Positions 41,629 to 50,729 of a stretch of 64,000 nucleotides of DNA are shown here, piece by piece. Where the stretch lies: positions 71,638 to 135,637 of the forward strand of contig DAHUYM010000005.1 in the NCBI GenBank assembly GCA_027315205.1, read 5' to 3'. Numbering within the stretch: position 1 is the first letter of the stretch; each line of letters starts with the position of its first letter. The notes beneath the pieces are model-generated. The model had not been told where the DNA came from, made no database searches, and saw only the letters and a program-made list of their open reading frames with translations. This DNA comes from Leptospirillum sp. GTDB taxonomy: Bacteria; Nitrospirota; Leptospirillia; Leptospirillales; Leptospirillaceae. The position numbers were made by a program, and so were the translations under genes.

Positions 41629-41811
41629 TCAGCCGTTCTTGACCCTGATAACGGAACGATTCTTATAGTTGCCGCAGGAAAGGCAGACATAATGAGGTTT
41701 CTTTATCATGCCGCAGGAGGGACACAAGACGGCAGGACCAGCAACGAGCTTCTTGTGGGTTCGCCTCTTGTCACGCCGACAACGTGATATTTTGGTTTTT
41801 GGATGGGCCAT
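41629..41811 (-). CDS. rpmF: 50S ribosomal protein L32
   Basis: A 60-aa basic protein. MAHPKTKISRCRRDKRRTHKK is the L32 start (usually MAVPKxKxSxxRRxxRRxH). The zinc ribbon CPSCG ... CLSCGNYKN has all four Cys. The order yceD-rpmF-plsX-fabH is widely conserved. Confidence 0.97.
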   Translation of the reverse strand: MAHPKTKISRCRRDKRRTHKKLVAGPAVLCPSCGMIKKPHYVCLSCGNYKNRSVIRVKNG

Positions 41812-41885
41812 GCCACATTCCTCCGTTCAGTCGTTCGTCTTACATCTTTACATATAGCATTTATCGGAAAGGGAAGACCGGAGAA

Positions 41886-42374
41886 CTACGCCGGACAACG
41901 ACATTCCTCCCTGTTCCTGTTTCCCCCGCAACGATCGCACAACCCAGGACAACCTTCCCGGCAAAGGGGATATTCCGGAAGATCGGTCAGAATCAATTCA
42001 CGCAGCCATGGGACGAGATCGACCTGACCATCATCCCCATATTGCTCGTGCTCGGGATAGCTTGCTCCCCCTTGGCGGCGATGAATGAAATGGCCGTATT
42101 CCGAAAACGATCCGGAGAGCGGGAATGGATCAAGGCAACGCACGCATTCAAGGTTGAGACCATACTGGATGTGGACATGGACGGAAACTTCCGTTCCCTG
42201 CCGGCCTATCGTCCCCGTGACATGAACGGGTCCGTCCCCCAAAGGGGGATCCGGAAATGCCTCGGGATCCAGGAGAGTATCGATCGCCTCCTCGGATACC
42301 CGGCGGACATCCGGAATCCGGTCCACATGGTACTTGAGTTCACGAACGGCTGATTCTATCGGTCGGTCTGGCAC
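41886..42374 (-). CDS. yceD: YceD family (DUF177) protein
   Basis: A 162-aa protein. LECVRCLDPFPLSGSFSEYGHFI and the C-terminal CREGCPGLCDRCGGNRNREECRC give the DUF177 pattern with Cys pairs that may bind zinc. Members are linked to 23S rRNA accumulation and always travel with rpmF. It begins 10 bases after the proS stop. Confidence 0.9.
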   Translation of the reverse strand: MPDRPIESAVRELKYHVDRIPDVRRVSEEAIDTLLDPEAFPDPPLGDGPVHVTGTIGRQGTEVSVHVHIQYGLNLECVRCLDPFPLSGSFSEYGHFIHRRQGGASYPEHEQYGDDGQVDLVPWLRELILTDLPEYPLCREGCPGLCDRCGGNRNREECRCPA

Positions 42375-42384
42375 CTGTCAAGTC

Positions 42385-43656
42385 TCAGTCTTGAGTGTCG
42401 GATTCGTAAAGATCGCTCAGCGCGATCGCCAAAGAGTCCAATGTGACGATAAGGCGTTCCCCTGATCGTCGGATTTTGATTTCGGCCTGCCCCTGCGCGA
42501 CGTTTCTTTCTCCCAGGATAACCTGGTAGGGGAAACCGCGTAGATCGGCATCCTGGAACTTGATGCCCGGACGAAGATCTCTGTCGTCGATGTAGACGTC
42601 TTCGCCCCACAGATCCTCAAGGGTCCGGATGGCCTCCTGCACTTCGGGCCTGTCCGCCATTCCCGGCCCCAGGGTGAGCACCGAAACCCGGAATGGAGCA
42701 ATGGCGGGGGGCCAGACCATTCCCTGCTCGTCGTGGGATTGTTCCAGAGCCGCGGCCAGGAGCCGTGATACGCCGATCCCGTAGCAACCCATATAGAAAG
42801 GGATTTCCTTCCCTTCCTTGTCAAGGAACGCTGCTTCCATCGGAACGCTGTACTTGTGACCCAGATAGAAGACGTGCCCGACCTCGATCGCAGTTTTCGA
42901 AGAGACCGGGCCGCCGCACTTGGGACAAGCCAGGGCATCAGGCTCTTTCTCGACGTTCGCGGCCCAGGAACATTTTTCGCAAATCAGAACCGTATCTTCG
43001 CCGGAAGCGGCAAGAATCATGAATTCGTGCGAGAGGTTTCCCCCGATCAATCCCGAATCGGCCTCGACCATCCGGCTGTCCAGCCCAATTCGCCGGAAAA
43101 TCCGGGCATAAGATTCCTGCATGATCCCGTAAATCCGCCGGGCGTCGTCTTCGTCGGCGCTGAAAGAATAGGCATCTTTCATGACGAATTCGCGCCCCCT
43201 CAGAAGGCCGAAGCGGGGGCGTATCTCGTCCCGGAACTTCGTCTGAATCTGGTATATAAGAACGGGCAGCTGACGATAGGAATGAACGGTCTGGGAAATG
43301 AGGTCGGTGACCACTTCCTCGTGGGTCGGCCCCAGGGCGAAGGGTCTGTCGTGGCGGTCCGAAAGGCGGAAGAGTTCCTTTCCGTACTTGTCCCACCGTC
43401 CCGTCCGCTCCCACAGGTCCGAAGGCTGAAGGGCCGGCAACAGAACTTCAAGGGCACCGGCTCGGGACATCTCTTCTCTTACGATTCCCTCGATTTTCCG
43501 AAGGGCACGGACACCCATCGGGAGGAACGAATAAACCCCTCCCGCAAGCTTTTTTATAAACCCTGCCCGAAGCATGAGCCGATGGCTTACGACTTCGGCT
43601 TCGGCCGGCTCCTCATGCAGGGTCAGGACCGGATCCTGCCTGGCCCTCACAAACAC
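42385..43656 (-). CDS. proS: Prolyl-tRNA synthetase lacking the editing insertion
   Basis: A 423-aa protein against about 570 aa for standard bacterial ProRS. Motif 1 (IVREEMSRAGALEVLLPALQP), motif 2 (FRDEIRPRFGLLRGREFVMKDAYSF), motif 3 (MGCYGIGVSRLLAAALE) and the anticodon-binding domain (DVYIDDRDLRPGIKFQDADL) are intact. The roughly 180-residue INS domain that hydrolyses Ala-tRNAPro is absent between motifs 2 and 3. In its place lies a short CEKC ... CPKC ribbon that joins directly to IEVGHVFYLGHKYS. Alphaproteobacterial and mitochondrial ProRS also lack INS. Editing in trans would be expected; no ProX-like gene is in the window. Confidence 0.95.
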   Translation of the reverse strand: MFVRARQDPVLTLHEEPAEAEVVSHRLMLRAGFIKKLAGGVYSFLPMGVRALRKIEGIVREEMSRAGALEVLLPALQPSDLWERTGRWDKYGKELFRLSDRHDRPFALGPTHEEVVTDLISQTVHSYRQLPVLIYQIQTKFRDEIRPRFGLLRGREFVMKDAYSFSADEDDARRIYGIMQESYARIFRRIGLDSRMVEADSGLIGGNLSHEFMILAASGEDTVLICEKCSWAANVEKEPDALACPKCGGPVSSKTAIEVGHVFYLGHKYSVPMEAAFLDKEGKEIPFYMGCYGIGVSRLLAAALEQSHDEQGMVWPPAIAPFRVSVLTLGPGMADRPEVQEAIRTLEDLWGEDVYIDDRDLRPGIKFQDADLRGFPYQVILGERNVAQGQAEIKIRRSGERLIVTLDSLAIALSDLYESDTQD

Positions 43657-43663
43657 TCTCCCA

Positions 43664-44797
43664 CTATCGGCGGTTCATAGCCGGGTGCATCGGAAGACCG
43701 TTCTTCGGCTCTTCTCCGCCCCCGTCCGCCCGCATTTTCGCGACGCGGGCCTCGACCTGCTCGATGATAAACTCCTCTATGTCCGTATCCTTGATCTTCC
43801 GGACAACTTCCCCGTTTTCAAAATAAATACCGACACCCTGTCCGCCCGCTATTCCCAGGTCGGCTTCCTTGCCTTCGCCGATTCCGTTCACCACGCATCC
43901 GAGAATCGAGACGTCGATGGTTTCCTTGATATGGGAAAGACGCTCTTCCACCCGCTGGGAGATTCCGACAACATCGATCTCGAGACGCCCGCACGTCGGG
44001 CACGCGATGACGTTGACCCCCCTCTGGCGGATACCCAGGGATTTCATGATTCCCCATGCGACTTTCACTTCCTCGACAGGATCTGCGGCAAGGGAAACGC
44101 GTACGGTGTCCCCGACACCATGCGCCATCAGATATCCGAGTCCGACGGCGGACTTCACTGTTCCGGACAGAAGAGGCCCCGCCTCCGAAACCCCGATATG
44201 CAGGGGGTAGTCACAACGTTCGGACATGAGCATGTAGGCGTCCACGGTGTCCGGGACATTGGAGGCCTTCAGCGAGATCTTGATGTCGTAGAACCCTTCT
44301 TTTTCCAGAAGCTGGACGTGACCCAGGGCCGACTCGACCATCGCTTCAGGGGTCGGGTGACCATAACGGTCCAGAAGATGCTGTTCGAGGGAACCCGCAT
44401 TCACCCCGATCCGAATGGGAAGCCCCTTGTCCTTCATGCGTTCCACGATGGCGCGGACTTTCTGCTGGTTCCCGATGTTGCCGGGATTGATGCGGATGGC
44501 ATCGACCCCGCCTTCGAGCACCTTGAGCGCGAGGTGATAGTCGAAATGGATGTCGGCGATGACCGGGATCGGGGATTTCGCCCGGATCTTTCCGACCGCT
44601 TCGGCCGCTTCCATGTCGACCACGGCCAACCGAATGATTTCGCAACCGACCTGGGAAAGTTGTTCGATCTGGGCCAGGGTGGCCGGAATATTACGGGTAT
44701 CGGTCGTCGTCATCGACTGCACGGCAACCGGAGCATCTCCACCGATCGGAACCGAACCGACCATAATCCGACGTGTTTTCTTGCGTTCGATCTTCAT
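43664..44797 (-). CDS. ispG: 4-hydroxy-3-methylbut-2-enyl diphosphate synthase (flavodoxin/ferredoxin)
   Basis: A 377-aa protein. VQSMTTTDTRN, VIADIHFDYHLAL, RINPGNIG and IGVNAGSLE mark the TIM-barrel. The [4Fe-4S] ligands are in IACPTCGRLEIDV and VSILGCVVNGIGEGKEADLGIAGG. It makes HMBPP in the MEP pathway and needs reduced ferredoxin or flavodoxin. It is flanked by rseP and proS with short gaps; dxr of the same pathway is two genes upstream. Confidence 0.96.
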   Translation of the reverse strand: MKIERKKTRRIMVGSVPIGGDAPVAVQSMTTTDTRNIPATLAQIEQLSQVGCEIIRLAVVDMEAAEAVGKIRAKSPIPVIADIHFDYHLALKVLEGGVDAIRINPGNIGNQQKVRAIVERMKDKGLPIRIGVNAGSLEQHLLDRYGHPTPEAMVESALGHVQLLEKEGFYDIKISLKASNVPDTVDAYMLMSERCDYPLHIGVSEAGPLLSGTVKSAVGLGYLMAHGVGDTVRVSLAADPVEEVKVAWGIMKSLGIRQRGVNVIACPTCGRLEIDVVGISQRVEERLSHIKETIDVSILGCVVNGIGEGKEADLGIAGGQGVGIYFENGEVVRKIKDTDIEEFIIEQVEARVAKMRADGGGEEPKNGLPMHPAMNRR

Positions 44798-44863
44798 GCC
44801 GTTTCCGCTCCTCGCCGGTCCATTGTCTAAGGCTTGGACCTTTCACCAAGCGGGTCTCGGTCC

Positions 44864-45928
44864 CTACCGGGTACCGAAGATCCGCATCAGGTCATTATAG
44901 AATGCGAATACCATGATTGTCAGAAGGATCACGAAACCTACCTGCATGGAAATCTCCCGCACCCTCATCGAAAGGGGACGGCGCAGGATTCCCTCCATGG
45001 CGAGAAACACCATGTGTCCCCCGTCCAGAACGGGAACCGGGACGAGATTCATGACACCTAGTGTGACACTGATAAATCCCATGAAAATGATCAGGTTCAC
45101 GACTCCCGACTGGGCCGCCTTGGCTGACATCTGGGCGATCAGGATCGGACCACCCAGATTTTTCGAGGAAATGGCTCCGGTCAGGATCTTATAAAGGGAA
45201 ATCACCGTTATTTTCGTCACATTGACTGTTTTCTGCAGTCCCTTCCCGAAACCTCTGAACAGACCGTATCGGACAGTCTGAACATCTCCCTTCGGAGCGA
45301 CACCGATCTTCCCCTGGGGAACCTTCTCTCCGTAAATGTTCGATCCCATCATCGATTTCGGAACGATCGTCAGGGACAGGGGCTGACCGCCCCTCTGGAC
45401 CGACAGCCGCAACGGGACATCGATCCGGTTCTGGATTTGACGGCGCAGATCGTTCCAGTTTCCGAGGGGATGGTTCCCGACCGCCAGGATGCGGTCGCCT
45501 GGCTTCAGGCCCGCCGTCGCCGCGGGAGAGTTGGGCAGTATCTCCCCGACGACCGGTTCAAGGACGGGGATCCCGATCCAGAAGACAAGGGAGAACAGGA
45601 AAAAAGCGAGCAGGAAGTTCGCTGCCGGACCTGCGGCCGCGATCGCCATCCTCTTTGAAACGGACAGCGAAGAAAACGACCTGTCCCTGTCCTCAACAGG
45701 CACCTTTTCCGGGTCGGTTTCGCCCAGCATCTTGACATATCCCCCGAGCGGGATCCATGCCACCCGATACTCTGTTTCACCGACCGTCCGCGCGTAGATT
45801 TTCGGTCCGAACCCGATCGAGAACTTCTCGATCTTCACGCCGAAACGCCGGGCTACGAAAAAGTGTCCCATCTCGTGAACCACGACGAGAACCCCGATAA
45901 CCAGCACAAAAGAGAGTACGGCCTCCAT
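44864..45928 (-). CDS. rseP: Site-2 zinc metalloprotease RseP
   Basis: A 354-aa membrane protein. The zinc motif HEMGH lies in TM1 and the Asp ligand region in VPVPVLDGGHMVFLAMEGILRR. One PDZ domain is visible (about 115-200, SPAATAGLKPGDRILAVGN), where E. coli RseP has two. It cleaves membrane-anchored anti-sigma factors or signal peptides within the bilayer. Order cdsA-dxr-rseP is conserved in many bacteria. Confidence 0.94.
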   Translation of the reverse strand: MEAVLSFVLVIGVLVVVHEMGHFFVARRFGVKIEKFSIGFGPKIYARTVGETEYRVAWIPLGGYVKMLGETDPEKVPVEDRDRSFSSLSVSKRMAIAAAGPAANFLLAFFLFSLVFWIGIPVLEPVVGEILPNSPAATAGLKPGDRILAVGNHPLGNWNDLRRQIQNRIDVPLRLSVQRGGQPLSLTIVPKSMMGSNIYGEKVPQGKIGVAPKGDVQTVRYGLFRGFGKGLQKTVNVTKITVISLYKILTGAISSKNLGGPILIAQMSAKAAQSGVVNLIIFMGFISVTLGVMNLVPVPVLDGGHMVFLAMEGILRRPLSMRVREISMQVGFVILLTIMVFAFYNDLMRIFGTR

Positions 45929-45943
45929 TAGGCCTCCTTCAGT

Positions 45944-47131
45944 TCATGACCCAGTCGCGCCCGCTGCCACCGGCGTCCGCGCTATCCGGTCGATACGTTC
46001 TTCCGCCGTTTTCCGGGCCTTTCTCGAAGAATCCCGGATTTCAGAAAGGGTCCGGGGCGGTTCGAGAGGGGCATCCGTCAGAAGAACTTCTTGAATCCGG
46101 GCAATGTCCGGAAAGGAAATCCTTTCTTCCAGAAAGGCCTGGACAGCCGCTTCGTTGGCCGCATTCAGCCAGATCGCGGATTGCCCCCCCTGTTTCAGCG
46201 CCCTGAGCGCATAACCTATGGAGGGGAAAACCTCATGATCCGGCTCATCGAACGTAAGTTGCCTCAGAACGGGGAAATTCAGCGTCGGAACATCCAATGG
46301 CAGGCGATCTTCGCCTGTAATTGCATAACTGATGGGCCCACGCATGTCCGGAGCTCCCATCTGCGCAAGGAATGACCCGTCGATAAACTCTACCATCGAA
46401 TGAATGATGCTCTGCCGATGCACGACGACTTCGATTTTCTCGGGGTCGATGTCGAACAGCCACCGGGCTTCGATCACCTCCAGTCCCTTGTTCATCAGCG
46501 TGGCGGAATCGATCGTGATTTTCGGTCCCATTTTCCACGTTGGATGGTTCAGGGCCTCGGTGACGGTCACCATCGACACGTCATCCTTTGAACGCCCGAA
46601 AAGGGGGCCCCCGGAAGCCGTCAGGATCACTCGCCGGACTTTCTCCCAGGGATGTCCGCGCATCGCCTGATGGATCGCACTGTGCTCTGAGTCTACCGGC
46701 ATCAGACGGGCACCCTTTTCGCGGACGCGATCGATGACGGCCTGGCCTCCGACAACCAGGGTTTCCTTGTTGGCCAGCGCAATGACCCTCCCGGGGAGGA
46801 TCCCTTCCCACGTTGGCCCAAGTCCCGCCTCGCCGACAATGGCGGAAAGAAGGACAGAACAGTCCGGATGCGCCGCCACTTCGCAGGCTCCTTCCTCTCC
46901 GGAGAGAACACGGATTCCTTTTCCGGAAAGCCGTTTCCGGACGGCCGGATATATGTCGGGAGCCACCGATACCATATCCGGCCGGAACTCTTCAGCCTGA
47001 CCCACGATGAGGTCCTCGTTCCTTCCCGAAGAGAGGGCAAGCACACGAAACCGGTCAGGATGCCGGCGGACGATGTCCAGCGTCGCACATCCGATGGAAC
47101 CAGTGGAGCCCAGAATGGAAATCGTAATCAT
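45944..47131 (-). CDS. dxr: 1-deoxy-D-xylulose 5-phosphate reductoisomerase
   Basis: A 395-aa protein. SILGSTGSIGCATLDIVRRHPD binds NADPH. LANKETLVVGG, PVDSEHSAIHQ and the active-site loop region ITIDSATLMNKGLEVIEARWLF follow in order. It commits carbon to the MEP pathway. It begins 23 bases after cdsA and ends 15 bases before rseP. Confidence 0.97.
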   Translation of the reverse strand: MITISILGSTGSIGCATLDIVRRHPDRFRVLALSSGRNEDLIVGQAEEFRPDMVSVAPDIYPAVRKRLSGKGIRVLSGEEGACEVAAHPDCSVLLSAIVGEAGLGPTWEGILPGRVIALANKETLVVGGQAVIDRVREKGARLMPVDSEHSAIHQAMRGHPWEKVRRVILTASGGPLFGRSKDDVSMVTVTEALNHPTWKMGPKITIDSATLMNKGLEVIEARWLFDIDPEKIEVVVHRQSIIHSMVEFIDGSFLAQMGAPDMRGPISYAITGEDRLPLDVPTLNFPVLRQLTFDEPDHEVFPSIGYALRALKQGGQSAIWLNAANEAAVQAFLEERISFPDIARIQEVLLTDAPLEPPRTLSEIRDSSRKARKTAEERIDRIARTPVAAGATGS

Positions 47132-47154
47132 CGCTTCCTCCCCGGAGGGATCGT

Positions 47155-47994
47155 TCAGACCCAGAACCGGATGGAATACCCTTCAAAAAACACCAGAAAC
47201 GCATAAAATGCCACACCGTTGAAAAGAAGGCTGTCGATCTTGTCCAGAAATCCACCGTGTCCCGGAATGAGACCTCCCGAGTCCTTCACTTTCGCCGTCC
47301 GCTTGAAGGACGATTCGGCAAGATCGCCCGCCTGTCCCACAATCGACAAGGCGAAAGCCGCTCCGATCAAGTCTCCCAACGGGACGGACGGGGTAAAAAA
47401 CCGATGTGTGGCATATGTCCACAAAAGGCCGCCGGCAACCCCTCCTACAGCCCCTTCCCATGTTTTTTTCGGAGAAAGGATCGGAGCCAGGGGAACCCGG
47501 CCAAGAATCGACCCGAATGCATAAGCGAAGATATCGACGATCCAGGTCATTCCGACCAGATACACGATCAGACCGGATCCTCCCGGAAGGCTTCTGAGCA
47601 AAATGAGAAAGCCCAGGGAGAAAGGAATATAGAGAATCCCGGTCGCAAACAGGGGGAAATGCCCTGAAAAGTCTTCGTCATCCGCATAAACGGCACAAAA
47701 AACCAGAAGCCCCAAGGATCCCAACCCCAGAAGGGTCAGGAGCGCCTCGCCCGAAAGACGTCCGTCCGAAACTCCCCAAAACCCCGCCAAGACCAGGCTG
47801 CCGTTCACCAGAGCCGCCCTGACTCTCCGGCTGTCTTTTTCGCCCAGGAACATTCTGTAGAACTCGAACTGGGCCATGAGGGAAACAGGCAGGACCAGGA
47901 GAGCAAATCCCGGAACCCCTCCCCATCGGACGAGAGCGAGGAAGAGAGGGACAAAAACCAGAGCGACAAGAGTTCTCTGGAAAAGATTTTTCAA
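47155..47994 (-). CDS. cdsA: Phosphatidate cytidylyltransferase
   Basis: A 279-aa membrane protein with about seven to eight helices. The TTG at 47994, which overlaps the uppS stop (TTGA), gives KNLFQRTLVALVFVPLFLALV as the start, as usual in the family; a longer frame upstream is antisense-like. The C-terminal signature is KVKDSGGLIPGHGGFLDKIDSLLFNG (S-x-x-K-R-x-x-x-x-K-D-x-x-x-x-x-PGHGGxxDRxD). It makes CDP-diacylglycerol. Confidence 0.94.
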   Translation of the reverse strand: MKNLFQRTLVALVFVPLFLALVRWGGVPGFALLVLPVSLMAQFEFYRMFLGEKDSRRVRAALVNGSLVLAGFWGVSDGRLSGEALLTLLGLGSLGLLVFCAVYADDEDFSGHFPLFATGILYIPFSLGFLILLRSLPGGSGLIVYLVGMTWIVDIFAYAFGSILGRVPLAPILSPKKTWEGAVGGVAGGLLWTYATHRFFTPSVPLGDLIGAAFALSIVGQAGDLAESSFKRTAKVKDSGGLIPGHGGFLDKIDSLLFNGVAFYAFLVFFEGYSIRFWV

Positions 47995-48794
47995 ACAGAA
48001 AGGCCCCCTGGACTGTCTTCCGTCTTGCCGAACCGACGTTTCCGTTCTTGAAAACTCGTCAGGGCCCGCCGGTAATCCTCTTCCCCGAAATCGGGCCAGA
48101 GGGTCGTGGTGAAGTAGAGCTCCGCGTAGGCAATCTGCCAAAGAAAGAAATTACTGATCCGGACTTCCCCGCTGGTACGGATCAGAAGATCGGGAGGCGG
48201 CAGCGTCGTCGATTCGAGGTACCGTGCGAACCTGTCTTCACTCAGGTCGTCAGGATTGGCCAATCCCTTTTGAACATCGATGGCGAATCGGGCGGCCGCA
48301 CGAACGATCTCTTCGCGGCCGGAATAGGAGAGCGCAAGGGTCAGCACCATCCGATCCAGCCCTTCGGTACGGCTTTCGGCCCACGAGATCTTGTCACGGA
48401 CCGCCGCCGGAAGCCTGCTCCTGTCGCCCACGACAGAGAACCGTATCTCTTTCTGGATCAGCGTTCCGATCTCCCGTTCGATGTACTCTTCCAGGAGGGC
48501 CATCAACGCGTCGACCTCATGCCTGGGTCGGCTCCAATTTTCCCATGAAAAAGCGTAGAGCGTCAAATAAGGGATTTCCCAGGCCCTGGTGGCCGTGACG
48601 ATCGTCCTGACAGCCGACGCGCCTGCCCGATGCCCAAGGATCCTTGGCAGATGCCTCTGCATCGCCCATCGTCCGTTTCCATCCATAATGATCGCCACAT
48701 GGCGCGGAGGATTTCTCAGCCAAGTTGGCTTTCCCGACGGAAGAGTGGCGGATTCGGTGGTAAACAGCCCGGATGTCTTGGATTCGGAACTCAT
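47991..48794 (-). CDS. uppS: Isoprenyl transferase (undecaprenyl diphosphate synthase)
   Basis: A 267-aa protein. HVAIIMDGNGRWAMQRHLPRILGHRAGA holds the catalytic Asp and the P-loop. LYAFSWENWSRP and DLLIRTSGEVRISNFFLWQIAYAELYFTTTLWPDF are the other signatures. It makes the C55 carrier for peptidoglycan and other envelope polymers. The start overlaps the stop of the gene before it, and the stop overlaps cdsA. Confidence 0.96.
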   Translation of the reverse strand: MSSESKTSGLFTTESATLPSGKPTWLRNPPRHVAIIMDGNGRWAMQRHLPRILGHRAGASAVRTIVTATRAWEIPYLTLYAFSWENWSRPRHEVDALMALLEEYIEREIGTLIQKEIRFSVVGDRSRLPAAVRDKISWAESRTEGLDRMVLTLALSYSGREEIVRAAARFAIDVQKGLANPDDLSEDRFARYLESTTLPPPDLLIRTSGEVRISNFFLWQIAYAELYFTTTLWPDFGEEDYRRALTSFQERKRRFGKTEDSPGGLSV

Positions 48795-50719
48795 CTTCCG
48801 GCACCTCCTGCCGGCCGGTTGAGCAACGTCGGGACCGAGCCCTTTGGCGTCACCGCCTTCAGAACTTTCGTAGGCAACGGATAGTAGGACAACGTGCCTT
48901 CGTTCACGTAGAGATTCTGTATATTCATGAAATTGAAGACAGGCTCGGTCGCCACGATCAGGGAAGGCTTCAGGGTCTGGGGATTGGTTCCGAGAGCGAT
49001 ATCGCTGATGAACCCCTTTACGCGAGCAAGTTTTTCCTTCAGGATCCAGTTCACGCCCGTCCATTGGTAAAAGAATACCTGTCCATACTGGTACCCCTCG
49101 AATTCTTCCCCTTCGGTCGAAAACGGAACGTTCTTGTACACGATGATGAAGGGCCTTCCACCGCCCTTGCCGTCCGCCGACAGCGTGAGAATTCTTCCCT
49201 TCAGATGAATGTTCCTCTGGCTGATCGGAAGGAGTTCATGGGGGCGTCCATAAACGAAATGGTCGAAATATCCCCCTAGGAATATCGGGCTCTTGTATTG
49301 AACGTCTCCGCGCGAACTCAGAATTTCCAGATGATCGTCCGCTCCGATCTGAAGAAAGATCTGGTGCCCGTCGAGAATGACCGGTTGCGTTCCGAACAGG
49401 GTCACGCCCGGTGGCCAATCGACCGAAGCGCTTTTCCGGAAATGGTCCCGGATCCACTCATAGGCATGGATATTTCCGAAAAAGGGTTTGTTCACTCCCA
49501 TCTTCTGTCCGAGCAACGTGGGTCCACGGCCGGGGATGTCGACGATTCGCAGATACAGGGGAACGTGTTTCCACACCCTTTTCATATTCGTACCGTCATA
49601 GTCCAGAACATAGGATTCCGGCGCGCCGTTGACGATATTCGTTACGGCAACCTGTTCCCGCCCGGGATGCCGCTCAGACGGGATGATCGTACCCGAAGAT
49701 ATGAAGACATGACGGTTCCCGGCAGTCGAACGATCGTTTTCCTCGAACTTGGTCCTGAACGACTTCATCGATATGTCGCTCACGAGAATGCTGCGCGTGT
49801 TTGAAACCGCCAGAAGTCGTCCCTTGTTTCCCCTGAAATCCCCCAGTGCAATGAATCTGGGGATGAAGGGAACCTTGACGACCGCATCGGGCCTGGCAAG
49901 ACCCGGGAGTTTCGGAGTGATGATCCCTCCTCCAGTCGACGAATCGGACGCCAGTTCCGCAAGGGAGTGGAGGCCCGAAAGCATTCCCGACACTTTGGCG
50001 ACGGACTGTCCGCTGGCTCCGGACACCGCGTCCATCTCCAGGATGATCCTGGAACCGACAAGGGTCGTATCCGCAACGAGAAGAGCATTGACTTTCAAAA
50101 GACGGGCGAGCCGGATCATGGAATCCGGATCCCGTTTTTTGCCCAGACCGAGGGTATGCATAGTGGCTTCAACCCGGAACGGATCCACGGCCAAAAATCG
50201 TGATGAACCGTCGATTTTTCGGGCCAAATGGGCCAGTACACGGACGTCGGTATAACTCGAAGCCGGAACCAGAGCCACGGACAGGGGCGCTCCGGAAACC
50301 CTCACACGGTCCCCCACATTTACATTCCCGCCCTTTTCGGCCTTGAAGCGGCCCGTCGCCTTCTGGTTCCCCACGTCCGTCACCGTAATTTGCCCGAGTC
50401 TGGTTTCCCGGTACCCCAGAACCAGGTCGGTATAGGGGTCCCGGAATGCCTCTCCGGATCGTACCGCCTCAAGAGCCAGTCCGGGGTAGATCCCAGACTC
50501 TTCCCCTTTGTCGATCTCCACACGGGAACCCCCGTCCTCCACGCCAACGATCCGTGCCTCGACCTTCGGAAAAAACGTGGCCAGTACACGGATGATATCG
50601 TCCGTCTTCACGAGCGGAGGATTCTGTGAACCCCAGGAGTCCGGGCCCGCGAAGAACACGAGCGCTGTTCCCATGGCCAGGGCCATGGAGTAAAGACGTT
50701 TCTGGTACTTTTCTGTCAT
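48791..50719 (-). CDS. Exported protein with FlgT-C-like domain and propeller-type repeats
   Basis: A 642-aa protein starting at the ATG at 50719 with a signal peptide (KRLYSMALAMGTALVFFAG). Residues about 40-150 (VEARIVGVEDGGSRVEIDKGEESGIYPGLALEAVR through VNVGDRVRVSGAP) resemble the FlgT C-terminal domain. Residues about 270-630 contain repeated beta elements of the FG-GAP/VCBS kind (FIALGDFRGNKGRLLAVSN, ILDGHQIFLQIGADDHLEILSS, FISDIALGTNPQTLKPSLIVAT). Such proteins act in the periplasm or on the surface. Its place between fhs and uppS with an ATGA overlap is unexplained. Confidence 0.72.
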   Translation of the reverse strand: MTEKYQKRLYSMALAMGTALVFFAGPDSWGSQNPPLVKTDDIIRVLATFFPKVEARIVGVEDGGSRVEIDKGEESGIYPGLALEAVRSGEAFRDPYTDLVLGYRETRLGQITVTDVGNQKATGRFKAEKGGNVNVGDRVRVSGAPLSVALVPASSYTDVRVLAHLARKIDGSSRFLAVDPFRVEATMHTLGLGKKRDPDSMIRLARLLKVNALLVADTTLVGSRIILEMDAVSGASGQSVAKVSGMLSGLHSLAELASDSSTGGGIITPKLPGLARPDAVVKVPFIPRFIALGDFRGNKGRLLAVSNTRSILVSDISMKSFRTKFEENDRSTAGNRHVFISSGTIIPSERHPGREQVAVTNIVNGAPESYVLDYDGTNMKRVWKHVPLYLRIVDIPGRGPTLLGQKMGVNKPFFGNIHAYEWIRDHFRKSASVDWPPGVTLFGTQPVILDGHQIFLQIGADDHLEILSSRGDVQYKSPIFLGGYFDHFVYGRPHELLPISQRNIHLKGRILTLSADGKGGGRPFIIVYKNVPFSTEGEEFEGYQYGQVFFYQWTGVNWILKEKLARVKGFISDIALGTNPQTLKPSLIVATEPVFNFMNIQNLYVNEGTLSYYPLPTKVLKAVTPKGSVPTLLNRPAGGAGR

Positions 50720-50729
50720 CGGCAACCCT

